This document shows, in pieces, positions 5,561 through 11,635 of a stretch of DNA of 11,635 nucleotides. The DNA comes from Clostridiales bacterium (GTDB taxonomy: Bacteria > Bacillota > Clostridia > Peptostreptococcales > BM714), in assembly GCA_002869095.1 (NCBI GenBank), contig PKTO01000090.1:1-11635 (forward strand). Direction: 5' to 3'. The notes below the pieces were generated by a model, which saw only the letters and a list, made by a program, of their open reading frames with translations, had not been told where the DNA came from and did no database searches. Numbering within the stretch: position 1 is the first letter of the stretch; every line of letters starts with the position of its first letter. The translations under genes and the position numbers were made by a program.

Positions 5561-6154
5561 ATGAATCAACTGAAATTGCTGTGCCTTGGCGACAGCCTGA
5601 CAGAGGGCTACGACATAGAGCCGAATCATTGCTGGGTCACTCTTTTGAAGGAAAGAGAAGGCTGGGATGTTACAAATGCCGGAATAAGCGGAGACATGAC
5701 TGCGGGTATGCTCGCCAGGTTGCCGCTTGCATTGGACAAGAAAGAGTACACCCACGTTTTTATAATGGGCGGGACAAATGATGTAGAGTTCGGGCTTTCG
5801 CCAAACCATATTATTTCGAATATCAAGGCGATTATGAGGCAATTGAGATACATGGGCATTCAATATACGATAGGAATTCCGATTCCGTTTGACTGCAAGA
5901 GTTCAACCTTGACAAGGTTCGAGTACGTTAGCGACGGATTAGTTTTCAGCAAAAGGATTGACGAATATTGCGATGAGCTGAGATCTTTTCTTGAAGGGGA
6001 CGAAGCCGACTACATCGATTTAAGGGATTGCTTCAGAGATGGGACAGGACAGATTTCATCTGCTTTGTTTCTTGAGGATGGTGTACACCCGAACGAAAAG
6101 GGTCACAATTTGATTTGCAGGACTGTATTCAACCACTTTGCCAATATGGAATAG
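5561..6154 (+). CDS. GDSL/SGNH-family esterase or lipase
   Basis: 197 residues with all four SGNH blocks: GDSLTEGY (nucleophile Ser12), Gly of NAGISGD (about 41-45), GTND (Asn73) and DGVHPNEKG with Asp173 and His176 of the catalytic triad. There is no signal peptide, so it is cytoplasmic; the family hydrolyses acyl esters such as lysophospholipids or acetylated sugars. GGGGAGG (5544-5550) lies upstream; the ATG at 5561 has 10-base spacing, while an in-frame GTG at 5555 (4-base spacing) would add two residues. It follows the DMT-family gene on the same strand by 143 bases and ends at a strong terminator. Confidence 0.92.
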   Translation: MNQLKLLCLGDSLTEGYDIEPNHCWVTLLKEREGWDVTNAGISGDMTAGMLARLPLALDKKEYTHVFIMGGTNDVEFGLSPNHIISNIKAIMRQLRYMGIQYTIGIPIPFDCKSSTLTRFEYVSDGLVFSKRIDEYCDELRSFLEGDEADYIDLRDCFRDGTGQISSALFLEDGVHPNEKGHNLICRTVFNHFANME

Positions 6155-6162
6155 GAAGACAG

Positions 6163-6190
6163 AAAAGGGAAGCCGACGGCTCCCCTTTTT
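6163..6190. terminator. Terminator between convergent genes
   Basis: Stem of 12 bp with one mismatch: 6163-6174 (AAAAGGGAAGCC), loop GAC, 6178-6189 (GGCTCCCCTTTT), then T. It stops the esterase transcript; the A run on the left lets it also serve the ATPase transcript arriving from the minus strand. Confidence 0.88.
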
Positions 6191-6224
6191 ACATTTTCCA
6201 GGTCGATTATTTCGTATACTTTTG

Positions 6225-7661
6225 CTATTTCTTGAAGAAGGTTCCCAAAAGTCCTCTTGCTATGTCGCGCCCGACCTTGCTGCTGAGGGAGCGCACGGCA
6301 GATTTTCCTGCGGCTTCGAAGAGCTCCATTCCGATGTTCTTTTCCCTCCTGCCTTTTTTCTTTGCTTGCTTTTCCTCTGAAGCCACAGGCATTCTAGACT
6401 CAAGAATTTCGTATGCCGATTCGCGGTCATAGGGACTTTTGTACTTTTCCAGATTTGTTTTCTTTGACAGGAGAGCAGAAACGGTGTCGCTCGAGGCCTG
6501 GCCAATCTTGCTTTGCGGTGGTCTTATTAGAACGCGGTCAACAGGCGCAGGAATTCCTTTTTCATCGAGGAATGAAACGAGAGCTTCGCCCACTCCGAGC
6601 TGGGGTATTACTTCCATAGCGTCAATATTCGGGTTTTCACGGAATGAATCCGCGGCCGCTTTAAGCGCCCGCCTTTCTTTCGGGGTATATGCCCTGAGGG
6701 CGTGCTGTATTCTGTTTCCCAGCTGGCTCATTATGTCCTCGGGGATGTCCCTCGGGTTTTGGGTTATGAAGTAGAGTCCTATTCCTTTGGATCGTATAAG
6801 TTTTACAACTTGTTCCATGCGCTGTAGAAGATAATTTCCTGCCTCATCGAATAGAATGTGTGCCTCATCAATAAAGATGACTGCCTGGGGCTTTTCAAGG
6901 TCGCCCACTTCGGGCATGTTTTCATAGAACTCTGAAATCATCCAAAGAAGCATTGCGGAATAGACCATAGGATTTTCGAAAAGCCCCTGACCGCTTATTA
7001 GTTGAATTTTGCCCCTGCCGTCAGAGTCGGTCTTCAATAAATCGAATAAATCCAGGGCCGGTTCTCCGAAGAAGAGGTCTCCTCCTTGTATGGAAAGCCG
7101 TGAAACTTTTCTTTGGATTGCCGATATGCTTTGTTTTGAGACCAAACCGTATTCCTTGCTAATTGTTTTGTCGTTTTCATATGCATGACCAAGCACGGCA
7201 TTCAGGTCTTTTAGGTCCAGGAGTAAAAGATTTTCTTCGTCCGCCATCTTGAACAGTATTTCGATTACGCCTTGTTGGGTATCGTTTAAATCAAGAAGAC
7301 GACCCAATATCAGGGGACCCATTTCCGAGACTGTAGTTCTTATTGGTATTCCGTTTTCTCCAAAGATGTCCCAAGGAACTACAGGATAGAATTTGAATTC
7401 ATAATCGTCGATACCAATGAAATTTAGCCGTTCATCGATTTTGGGGTGGGGTTTGCCAGGCTCCGCTAGACCGGTGAGGTCCCCCTTCACATCGAGAAGT
7501 ATTACGGGAACGCCCCTGTCGCTGAAGGCTTCCGCCAAAACTTGAAGAGTTACTGTCTTGCCTGTTCCGGTGGCGCCGGTAACTATTCCGTGTCGGTTTC
7601 CCATTTCGGGGAGCATGAAAACCTTTTTTGTTTGCGATTTTCCTATCAGCATTTCCTTCAT
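6225..7661 (-). CDS. HerA-like DUF853 P-loop ATPase (YjgR family)
   Basis: 478 residues, matching the YjgR/DUF853 family (PF05872) along its length. The N-terminus MLIGKSQTKKVFMLPEMGNRHGIVT leads into Walker A GATGTGKT (29-36), then VILLDVKGDLTG (54-64), Walker B AVIFIDEAH (260-268) and the sensor region FITQNPRDIPEDIMSQLGNR (298-317). The end KVGRDIARGLLGTFFKK is the conserved C-terminus. HerA-type ATPases form hexameric rings that move DNA or other substrates; the cellular role of this branch is not well established. The start is set by comparison with E. coli YjgR, which begins at the equivalent residue, and by AAGGAG about 11 bases upstream; an ATG 33 bases earlier (7694) has a weaker site. 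Confidence 0.92.
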   Translation of the reverse strand: MKEMLIGKSQTKKVFMLPEMGNRHGIVTGATGTGKTVTLQVLAEAFSDRGVPVILLDVKGDLTGLAEPGKPHPKIDERLNFIGIDDYEFKFYPVVPWDIFGENGIPIRTTVSEMGPLILGRLLDLNDTQQGVIEILFKMADEENLLLLDLKDLNAVLGHAYENDKTISKEYGLVSKQSISAIQRKVSRLSIQGGDLFFGEPALDLFDLLKTDSDGRGKIQLISGQGLFENPMVYSAMLLWMISEFYENMPEVGDLEKPQAVIFIDEAHILFDEAGNYLLQRMEQVVKLIRSKGIGLYFITQNPRDIPEDIMSQLGNRIQHALRAYTPKERRALKAAADSFRENPNIDAMEVIPQLGVGEALVSFLDEKGIPAPVDRVLIRPPQSKIGQASSDTVSALLSKKTNLEKYKSPYDRESAYEILESRMPVASEEKQAKKKGRREKNIGMELFEAAGKSAVRSLSSKVGRDIARGLLGTFFKK

Positions 7662-7781
7662 CTCTAAGCACACTCCTTCAAATGACTTTTTCATGAATTA
7701 CCCTTTTTTTAACATTTTCATTCGATATGTTTGAAGTATTGTATGAGTGGTATTAATCTGAAAAACAAAGGAGGATTATAT

Positions 7782-7961
7782 ATGTCTGGAAAATTCGAGG
7801 TATACAAGGATGCAAGAGGCGAATACAGGTTCAGGCTAAAGGCAGCCAACGGACAGGTGATTGCAACCGGAGAAGGCTACAAGACGAAGGCAAGTTGCAT
7901 GAATGGAATCGAGTCCATAAAGAAGAACGCGCCTGAGGCAAAGGTGGTTGAAGTAGAGTAG
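7782..7961 (+). CDS. DUF1508 / YegP-like small protein
   Basis: 59 residues forming one DUF1508 unit: FEVYKDARGEYRFRLKAANG, then QVIATGEGYKTKASCMNGIE and the end SIKKNAPEAKVVEV. E. coli YegP and many relatives have two such units in tandem, so this is a single-copy version that probably dimerises. Function in the family is poorly known. A near-perfect ribosome binding site AAAGGAGG lies about 8 bases before the ATG, suggesting high expression. It is followed by its own terminator. Confidence 0.92.
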   Translation: MSGKFEVYKDARGEYRFRLKAANGQVIATGEGYKTKASCMNGIESIKKNAPEAKVVEVE

Positions 7962-7974
7962 ATTGTAGCGACGA

Positions 7975-8014
7975 CTGATGGGAATGCTGACTCTGGCTTT
8001 CCCATCAGCTTTTT
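7975..8014 (+). terminator. Rho-independent terminator after the DUF1508 gene
   Basis: Perfect 10-bp stem CTGATGGGAA (7975-7984) / TTCCCATCAG (7999-8008) with a 14-base loop, followed by CTTTTTG. Confidence 0.88.
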
Positions 8015-8056
8015 GTTTGGAGAAATATCGTGGAGGCATACAATGGAGGTGACCTT

Positions 8057-8512
8057 ATGAAAGCGGAAGCTGAAATAGACATAGCCGCTGTCAAGGAAAT
8101 TGTCTGGGAGTCGATAACCGATATAGAGGGCTCGAAGGACTTCATATCGGGGATCAAGGACATCGAGGTTTTGGAAAAACCTGCAGATTCATTTGCCGGA
8201 TTCAAATGGAGAGAGACCAGAACCATGTTCGGCAAGGAGGCAACCGAAATCATGTGGGTGACAGAAGCCGAAAAGAACAAGTACTATAAGACGCGTGCTG
8301 AAAGCCACGGAGCTATTTATCGGACGATTGTGTCGATAGAGGAAATAAAGGACGGTTGCACGCTTAGGATGGAATTCGAGAGCGAGGCGGTGTCTTTTGC
8401 CGGGAGGCTCATGAATCTTCTTTTCGGAGGGATTATGGTCAAGTCTACAAGAAAGATGGTGATGGAGGATCTTGAAGACATAAAGAAATTCGTGGAAGGG
8501 AAAGTCGGCTAA
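8057..8512 (+). CDS. SRPBCC-fold (START/Bet v1-like) protein
   Basis: 151 residues with the pattern of SRPBCC proteins: first strand KAEAEIDIAAVKEIVWESITDI, with the W and D positions typical of polyketide-cyclase/CoxG-like members. Then come KWRETRTMFGKEATEIMWVTE, the strand-rich middle YYKTRAESHGAIYRTIVSIEE, and a long C-terminal helix LFGGIMVKSTRKMVMEDLEDIKKFVEG. The fold makes a hydrophobic pocket for a lipid or aromatic ligand; nothing here identifies it. The start is the ATG after GGAGGTGA with 6-base spacing; an in-frame GTG at 8030 is less well placed. It stands alone between two terminators. Confidence 0.85.
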   Translation: MKAEAEIDIAAVKEIVWESITDIEGSKDFISGIKDIEVLEKPADSFAGFKWRETRTMFGKEATEIMWVTEAEKNKYYKTRAESHGAIYRTIVSIEEIKDGCTLRMEFESEAVSFAGRLMNLLFGGIMVKSTRKMVMEDLEDIKKFVEGKVG

Positions 8513-8525
8513 ATATATATGGAAT

Positions 8526-8560
8526 GCCCGATTGGATATGGCAATTCAATCGGGCTTTTT
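8526..8560 (+). terminator. Rho-independent terminator after the SRPBCC gene
   Basis: Nine-bp stem GCCCGATTG (8526-8534) / CAATCGGGC (8547-8555) followed directly by TTTTT. Confidence 0.9.
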
Positions 8561-8630
8561 AAATGGAGCTCTTGAAGTGGCGATTTTTGTGAATATTTTC
8601 GGATCAGCGTATACTCGGCATATTTTTCAA

Positions 8631-9125
8631 TTAGCCAATAAAAGCGGCGGTCTTCATCATGGCTGCAAGAATGACCGCTGCAAGGCTGAGTGCAGATCCC
8701 GGCATAAGGAATACAAGCACGATCGCGAATGTGAATGCGAAGGTTGCGCCCTTTCCAAGGCGGTTTGACGGCATGACTGATAAATCCTTCTTAAAATATA
8801 CCAATGCGCCCGAAGCTATCAGTGTCGACTCGATAAAGAGCATCAAAAAGAATATTATCGCCGGTATAAGATTGTCCGAATAGAATGAAGCCAGCACGGA
8901 AAGAAGCATAATCTTGTCAGCCAAAGGGTCCAATGCAATTCCAAGCTTGGAAATCACATTGTATTTTCTTGCCAAGTAGCCGTCAAGGACATCCGTAAGC
9001 GAGGCAAGGAGGAAAACCGACAAAGCTATCAGGTGATGGTTTTCGAATTTTGAAAAATATACATATATGAAGACCGGGGCAAGGGCTATACGGAATATTG
9101 TCAATGCATTCGGTATCTTTTTCAT
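8631..9125 (-). CDS. CDP-alcohol phosphatidyltransferase, PgsA-like
   Basis: 164 residues, an integral membrane enzyme. The full family signature DxxDGxxARx8GxxxDxxxD is present (Asp45, Asp48, Gly49, Ala52, Arg53, Gly62, Asp66, Asp70); these acidic residues bind the divalent metal and the CDP-lipid. The N-terminal PNALTIFRIALAPVF is typical of phosphatidylglycerophosphate synthases (PgsA), which join CDP-diacylglycerol and glycerol 3-phosphate. It is slightly shorter than common PgsA proteins (about 180), and no housekeeping neighbours of pgsA are seen, so it may be an accessory paralogue or use another alcohol. The start is supported by AGGAGG 6 bases upstream. It is divergent from the Mut7-C gene. 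Confidence 0.88.
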   Translation of the reverse strand: MKKIPNALTIFRIALAPVFIYVYFSKFENHHLIALSVFLLASLTDVLDGYLARKYNVISKLGIALDPLADKIMLLSVLASFYSDNLIPAIIFFLMLFIESTLIASGALVYFKKDLSVMPSNRLGKGATFAFTFAIVLVFLMPGSALSLAAVILAAMMKTAAFIG

Positions 9126-9256
9126 GACGGGCCTCCTATCGATGTTAATAATATGGATACCCTGTTATGTTCTTTTTAGACTTTTGTTTCATTTAAATTT
9201 GGCGATAATGTTTTTATTCATGCCATTTTGGTATATATGCTAATGGAGGAATCGAA

Positions 9257-10051
9257 ATGGAATCGAAGGAAGGAAAAGATGAAGGCACGATTGAAGGCTC
9301 AATCAGGTTTTACGCCGAGCTCAACGGATTTCTGAAGGGCGGAGATTGCAATGGTGAAATGAAATATCGCCATTGCGGGAGGAGGTCCGTAAAGGATTTG
9401 ATTGAAAACTTCGGGATTCCCCATGTCGAGGTTGACCTCATACTCGTGAACGGCGAATCTGTAGGACTTGACCGCATTGTGGAAGACGGCGACAGAATAG
9501 GCGTGTATCCGATGTTCGAAAGGTTCAATGTCAAGGGGCTGAGCAAACTCAGGGAAATTCCACTCAGGGCAACATCATTCGCGATCGATGTCCATTTGGG
9601 CAAGTTGGCCAAATATCTTAGGCTGATGGGCTTTGATGCGGATTATGTCAACGACAGGGATGACGACGAGATTTTGCGAATATCGAATGCGGAAGGGCGC
9701 ATAATACTTACTTGCGACAGGCAGATGCTCAAGCGCTGCGAAGTTGTGCGGGGAATGCTCATAAACAGCCGGAAACCGCAAGAACAATTGGCTGAAGTTT
9801 TGGAAAGGCTGGACATAAAGGCGGCGGCAAAGCCTTTCAGCAGGTGCATGCAGTGCAATGGAAGCATTGAAGAAATAACCGATGAAACGGAATTTGACCA
9901 GGCGTTTGGAGAATTGCCGCAGAGGGTGAAGACCTGGTGCAAGGAGCTTTACATTTGCCGAGCCTGCGGAAAGTTGTATTGGAAGGGAAGCAATTACCAA
10001 AAGATGGTTGATTTTGTGGATGGCGTACTTGGAAAAGGCGAAAAAAGATAA
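9257..10051 (+). CDS. Ubiquitin-like/Mut7-C RNase-fold protein with zinc ribbon
   Basis: 264 residues in three parts. Residues about 13-90 form a ThiS/MoaD-like ubiquitin-fold domain (SIRFYAELNGFL at the start, LVNGESVGLDRIVEDGDRIG typical of such domains). The Mut7-C domain (PIN-like RNase fold, PF01927) runs from about 107 with FAIDVHLGKLAKYLRLMGFD, RDDDEIL and TCDRQMLKR, giving the acidic residues Asp111, Asp137/Glu138 and Asp154 as likely metal ligands. A C-terminal zinc ribbon has CMQC (197-200) and CRAC (234-237). The arrangement is a known bacterial and archaeal one; an RNA-cleaving role is inferred from the fold. The start follows GGAGG. The OsmC-like gene begins about 20 bases after its stop, so the two are probably one operon. 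Confidence 0.93.
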   Translation: MESKEGKDEGTIEGSIRFYAELNGFLKGGDCNGEMKYRHCGRRSVKDLIENFGIPHVEVDLILVNGESVGLDRIVEDGDRIGVYPMFERFNVKGLSKLREIPLRATSFAIDVHLGKLAKYLRLMGFDADYVNDRDDDEILRISNAEGRIILTCDRQMLKRCEVVRGMLINSRKPQEQLAEVLERLDIKAAAKPFSRCMQCNGSIEEITDETEFDQAFGELPQRVKTWCKELYICRACGKLYWKGSNYQKMVDFVDGVLGKGEKR

Positions 10052-10073
10052 CGAGAGGAGGATGAAAGAAATC

Positions 10074-10466
10074 ATGAATACAACGGATGTATATTTTGGA
10101 AATAAATTCGAAGGCAGGCTAGTCTTTCCCGAAGGTGAATTGGCAATTGGACTTGAGCCGGGAACGGTTGCGCCTTACGACATGCTGATGGGTGCCCTTG
10201 CAGGCTGCCTATATTCCACATTCCTTGATGTCGTCGAAAAGAAAAAAGGGCATTTTGACAAAGCCGAGTTCCATATTGAATGGGAAAAAAGGACGGCGGT
10301 TCCGACTACTCTCAAGTGGGTGAGGGTCAAACTGAAAATACTTGGCGCTGATGAAAAGGACAAGCCCGGAATGGAAAAGGCCGCCAAATTGGCCGCGAAA
10401 CATTGCTCCATTTACAGTACCATTTCATTTGTGGCAGACATGTCAATCGAAGTGATTTTTGCTTGA
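10074..10466 (+). CDS. OsmC-family peroxidase-like protein
   Basis: 130 residues with the OsmC/Ohr-type fold. Both redox cysteines are present: Cys45 in APYDMLMGALAGCLYSTF and Cys111 in LAAKHCSIYSTIS, the usual pair that reduces organic hydroperoxides through a disulfide. The protein is cytoplasmic. GAGAGGAGG (10053-10061) precedes it; the ATG at 10074 is 12 bases away, while an ATG at 10062 abuts the site, so the exact start is uncertain by four residues. It follows the Mut7-C gene very closely and stands immediately before the selenoprotein peroxiredoxin, forming a pair of peroxide-removing enzymes. Confidence 0.9.
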   Translation: MNTTDVYFGNKFEGRLVFPEGELAIGLEPGTVAPYDMLMGALAGCLYSTFLDVVEKKKGHFDKAEFHIEWEKRTAVPTTLKWVRVKLKILGADEKDKPGMEKAAKLAAKHCSIYSTISFVADMSIEVIFA

Positions 10467-10565
10467 GCAAGCAAAGGACACCATATAAATGTTTTCGTTT
10501 TACAAAAAAAGGGTATTTATGACATAGCGGTTATTTAGGATGAAAAATCGAAGTTGCCGCGGAAA

Positions 10566-10581
10566 AGGAGGTGGACAGATG
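10566..10581 (+). promoter_or_regulatory. Ribosome binding site for the long PrxU start
   Basis: AAAAGGAGGTGG (core AGGAGG 10566-10571) lies 7 bases before ATG 10579, better than the signal for the inner start. Initiation here would add 36 residues, charged and with one cysteine (AGCQRPE) and a Glu/Lys-rich stretch, ahead of the peroxiredoxin fold. Confidence 0.65.
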
Positions 10582-11298
10582 CCCAAGGAATTCAAGGCGG
10601 GATGCCAGAGGCCCGAATTAAAGATGCCTGCAGCAAAAGAAGAAGTTGCAGCCGTTGAAACACAAAAGAAAGAGGAGGAGATGCGCATGATAAAAGTTGG
10701 AAAACCTGCACCTGATTTTACAGCGCCGGCTTACTATCAAGGGAAATTCGTTACTGTGGATTTATCCGAATACAGGGGCAAATGGGTTGTCTTATGTTTC
10801 TACCCCGGAGACTTTACATTCGTCTGAGCTACCGAAGTTTCGGCAGTTGCCGAAAAATTTGAAGAGTTCCAAAAGCTCGGAGTAGAGGTCCTATCCGTTA
10901 GTGTGGACAGCGTATTTGTACACAAAATGTGGAATGACAATGAATTGTCCAAGATGGTTGGAAAAGACATACCATTCCCGATGCTGTCTGACGCCGGAGG
11001 CAAAATAGGAAGCTTGTATGGAATATACGACGAGGATGGCGGTGTGGAAACAAGAGGCAGGTTCCTTATCGATCCCGACGGAATAGTTCAGGGCTTCGAG
11101 GTGCTTACACCACCGGTAGGAAGAAACGTAAGCGAGACCATTCGACAAGTTCAGGCTTTCCAATTGGTCAGGGCTTCAAAAGGTACGGAAGCTACGCCTT
11201 CAGGCTGGAAACCGGGCAAAAAAGTCTTGAAACCGAATCCGGAGCTTGTGGGCAATGTTTGGAAAGAGTGGAAGGTCAGCGAAGCTTTTGACGAGTAG
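10579..11298 (+). CDS. prxU: Selenocysteine-containing peroxiredoxin (PrxU), UGA decoded as Sec
   Basis: The frame continues across a TGA at 10825-10827 that occupies the peroxidatic position: [15 protein letters not shown], against the usual FTFVCPTE of AhpC-type 2-Cys peroxiredoxins. The catalytic PxxxTxxU motif, [10 protein letters not shown] (conserved Arg) and the C-terminal region SGWKPGKK are all intact, and a hairpin follows the UGA. It would reduce H2O2 and organic peroxides in the cytoplasm via a selenol. The resolving cysteine is missing: the EVCP-like position reads EATP (Thr170 in the short form); the only core Cys is Cys37. Two starts are possible: ATG 10579 with an excellent ribosome binding site (239 residues) and ATG 10687 (203 residues, Sec47), which agrees with my memory of PrxU from Peptoclostridium acidaminophilum. 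A standard gene caller would split it into two ORFs. Confidence 0.95.
10673..10689 (+). promoter_or_regulatory. Internal ribosome binding site for the short PrxU start
   Basis: AGGAGG at 10673-10678 is followed by ATG codons at 10681 (2 bases, too close) and 10687 (8 bases). Initiation at 10687 gives [11 protein letters not shown], the normal peroxiredoxin N-terminus. In the long form the same bases encode the Glu-rich end of the extension. Confidence 0.6.
10825..10827 (+). other. In-frame UGA codon for selenocysteine
   Basis: TGA at the exact codon of the peroxidatic cysteine. The frame on both sides is conserved peroxiredoxin sequence without gap, which excludes a real stop or frameshift as the simplest reading. 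Decoding needs SelB, SelA and tRNA-Sec, none of which are in this window. Confidence 0.95.
10828..10857 (+). promoter_or_regulatory. Bacterial SECIS element downstream of UGA
   Basis: A perfect 7-bp stem TTTCGGC (10838-10844) / GCCGAAA (10849-10855) encloses the four-base loop AGTT. The loop begins 18 bases after the UGA, with a G in its second position. Both fit the known bacterial SECIS pattern (apical loop roughly 16-37 bases from UGA, G in the first two loop positions). It lies inside the coding sequence and would bind SelB. Confidence 0.88.
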
Positions 11299-11310
11299 AA
11301 AAAACATCAG

Positions 11311-11349
11311 CAACCGGGCGGGGATTTCCCGTCCGGTTGTATTTATATT
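11311..11349 (+). terminator. Terminator after prxU
   Basis: Twelve-bp stem with one G-U pair: CAACCGGGCGGG (11311-11322), loop GATTT, CCCGTCCGGTTG (11328-11339). The following tract TATTTATATT is only moderately T-rich, so efficiency is uncertain. Confidence 0.75.
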
Positions 11350-11405
11350 ATGAAAATGTCTGCATCAAATAGTGCATTTCGAAGCGTTAGGGAGGTGAAC
11401 CTAAG

Positions 11406-11635
11406 ATGCTTAGGGGAAACATGGAAGATGGAGAGATGCTGAAGGCTCTTGAAATAATGGAAAACAGCCTTCTTGTAAAACCGGTGCTGGAAGCCTCGTC
11501 CTTAAACAATGAAGCCACGGCTGTTTTTGTAATCGACATGCTTGAGGGTTTTGCCAGGGACGGAGCCCTTTCAGACCGGCGGATTGAAATGCTTGCAGAA
11601 CCGATTGCCGGATTGCTTGAAGTTTTGCCTCTTTC
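11406..11635 (+). CDS. Isochorismatase-family cysteine hydrolase, 3' end outside window
   Basis: The first 76 residues are visible. After a variable N-terminus comes ATAVFVIDMLEGFARDGALS, the typical first strand of isochorismatase/nicotinamidase-like hydrolases, with the likely catalytic Asp44, followed by RIEMLAEPIAGLLE. The catalytic cysteine and lysine lie beyond the window. The start is well supported by GGGAGGTGA 7 bases upstream. Whether it is a nicotinamidase or another amidase cannot be decided from this part; the N-terminal extension of about 35 residues before the first strand is longer than in many members. Confidence 0.82.
   Translation, partial: MLRGNMEDGEMLKALEIMENSLLVKPVLEASSLNNEATAVFVIDMLEGFARDGALSDRRIEMLAEPIAGLLEVLPL

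Noticed and set aside
7731..7756. TTGAAG and TATTAA as promoter of the DUF1508 gene
   Set aside because: The spacing is only 14 bases, too short for a convincing sigma-A promoter.
10540..10827. Reading prxU as two separate short genes (10540-10827 and 10903-11298)
   Set aside because: The join is the peroxidatic motif itself and all flanking residues are conserved, with a SECIS-like hairpin; a single selenoprotein explains everything. The ATG at 10540 also lacks a ribosome binding site.
1..11635. Transposons, CRISPR arrays, tRNA or rRNA genes
   Set aside because: No repeat-spacer pattern, transposase motif, terminal inverted repeats or tRNA-like cloverleaf seen by eye on either strand.

Overview
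The window looks like chromosomal DNA of a strictly anaerobic, low-to-mid GC Gram-positive bacterium (Clostridia, Peptostreptococcaceae-like). The reasons are strong AGGAGG-type ribosome binding sites, Rrf2, EFR1 and nitroreductase genes, a DMT half-transporter, and a selenocysteine peroxiredoxin. The last gene has an in-frame UGA at the peroxidatic position followed by a bacterial-type SECIS hairpin. Counted from its inner start it is 203 residues with Sec47, which matches what I remember of PrxU from Peptoclostridium (Eubacterium) acidaminophilum. That species or a close relative is my best guess; this is inference, not a database result.

Layout. 1-1620: the 3' part of a TM1586-type nitroreductase, then an EFR1-type flavodoxin/ferredoxin fusion, closed by a strong terminator. 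1671-3003: an NfsB-like nitroreductase (minus) divergent from an Rrf2-family regulator (plus). Between them lie three copies of the inverted repeat TGTAA-N9-TTACA, placed over the promoter elements of both genes. 3080-3916: a small two-helix membrane protein and a short cyclase/kynurenine-formamidase-family protein. 3925-4196 (minus): no intact gene, but a decayed ACT-domain gene and a scrap resembling the C-terminus of the DUF853 ATPase found further along. 4197-4667 (minus): a rhodanese-like lipoprotein. 4668-4988: mostly empty, with a likely promoter for the next gene. 4989-6154: a five-helix DMT/EamA half-transporter and a GDSL/SGNH esterase with terminator. 6225-7661 (minus): a HerA/DUF853 ATPase (YjgR family).

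7782-8512: a single-repeat DUF1508 (YegP-like) protein and an SRPBCC-fold protein, each with its own terminator. 8631-9125 (minus): a CDP-alcohol phosphatidyltransferase. 9257-11298: a ubiquitin-like/Mut7-C RNase-fold protein, an OsmC-like peroxidase and the PrxU selenoprotein, all on the plus strand, then a terminator. 11406-end: the 5' part of an isochorismatase-family hydrolase.

Functional theme. Most recognisable enzymes handle redox or oxidative stress in an anaerobe: two nitroreductases, an iron-sulfur flavoprotein, a rhodanese lipoprotein, OsmC and PrxU. The Rrf2/nfsB pair looks like a self-contained regulatory unit. OsmC and PrxU sit next to each other as two different thiol/selenol peroxidases. 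The points most worth following are the UGA-coded peroxiredoxin with its optional N-terminal extension, the triple operator, and the unannotated gene remnants at 3925-4196.
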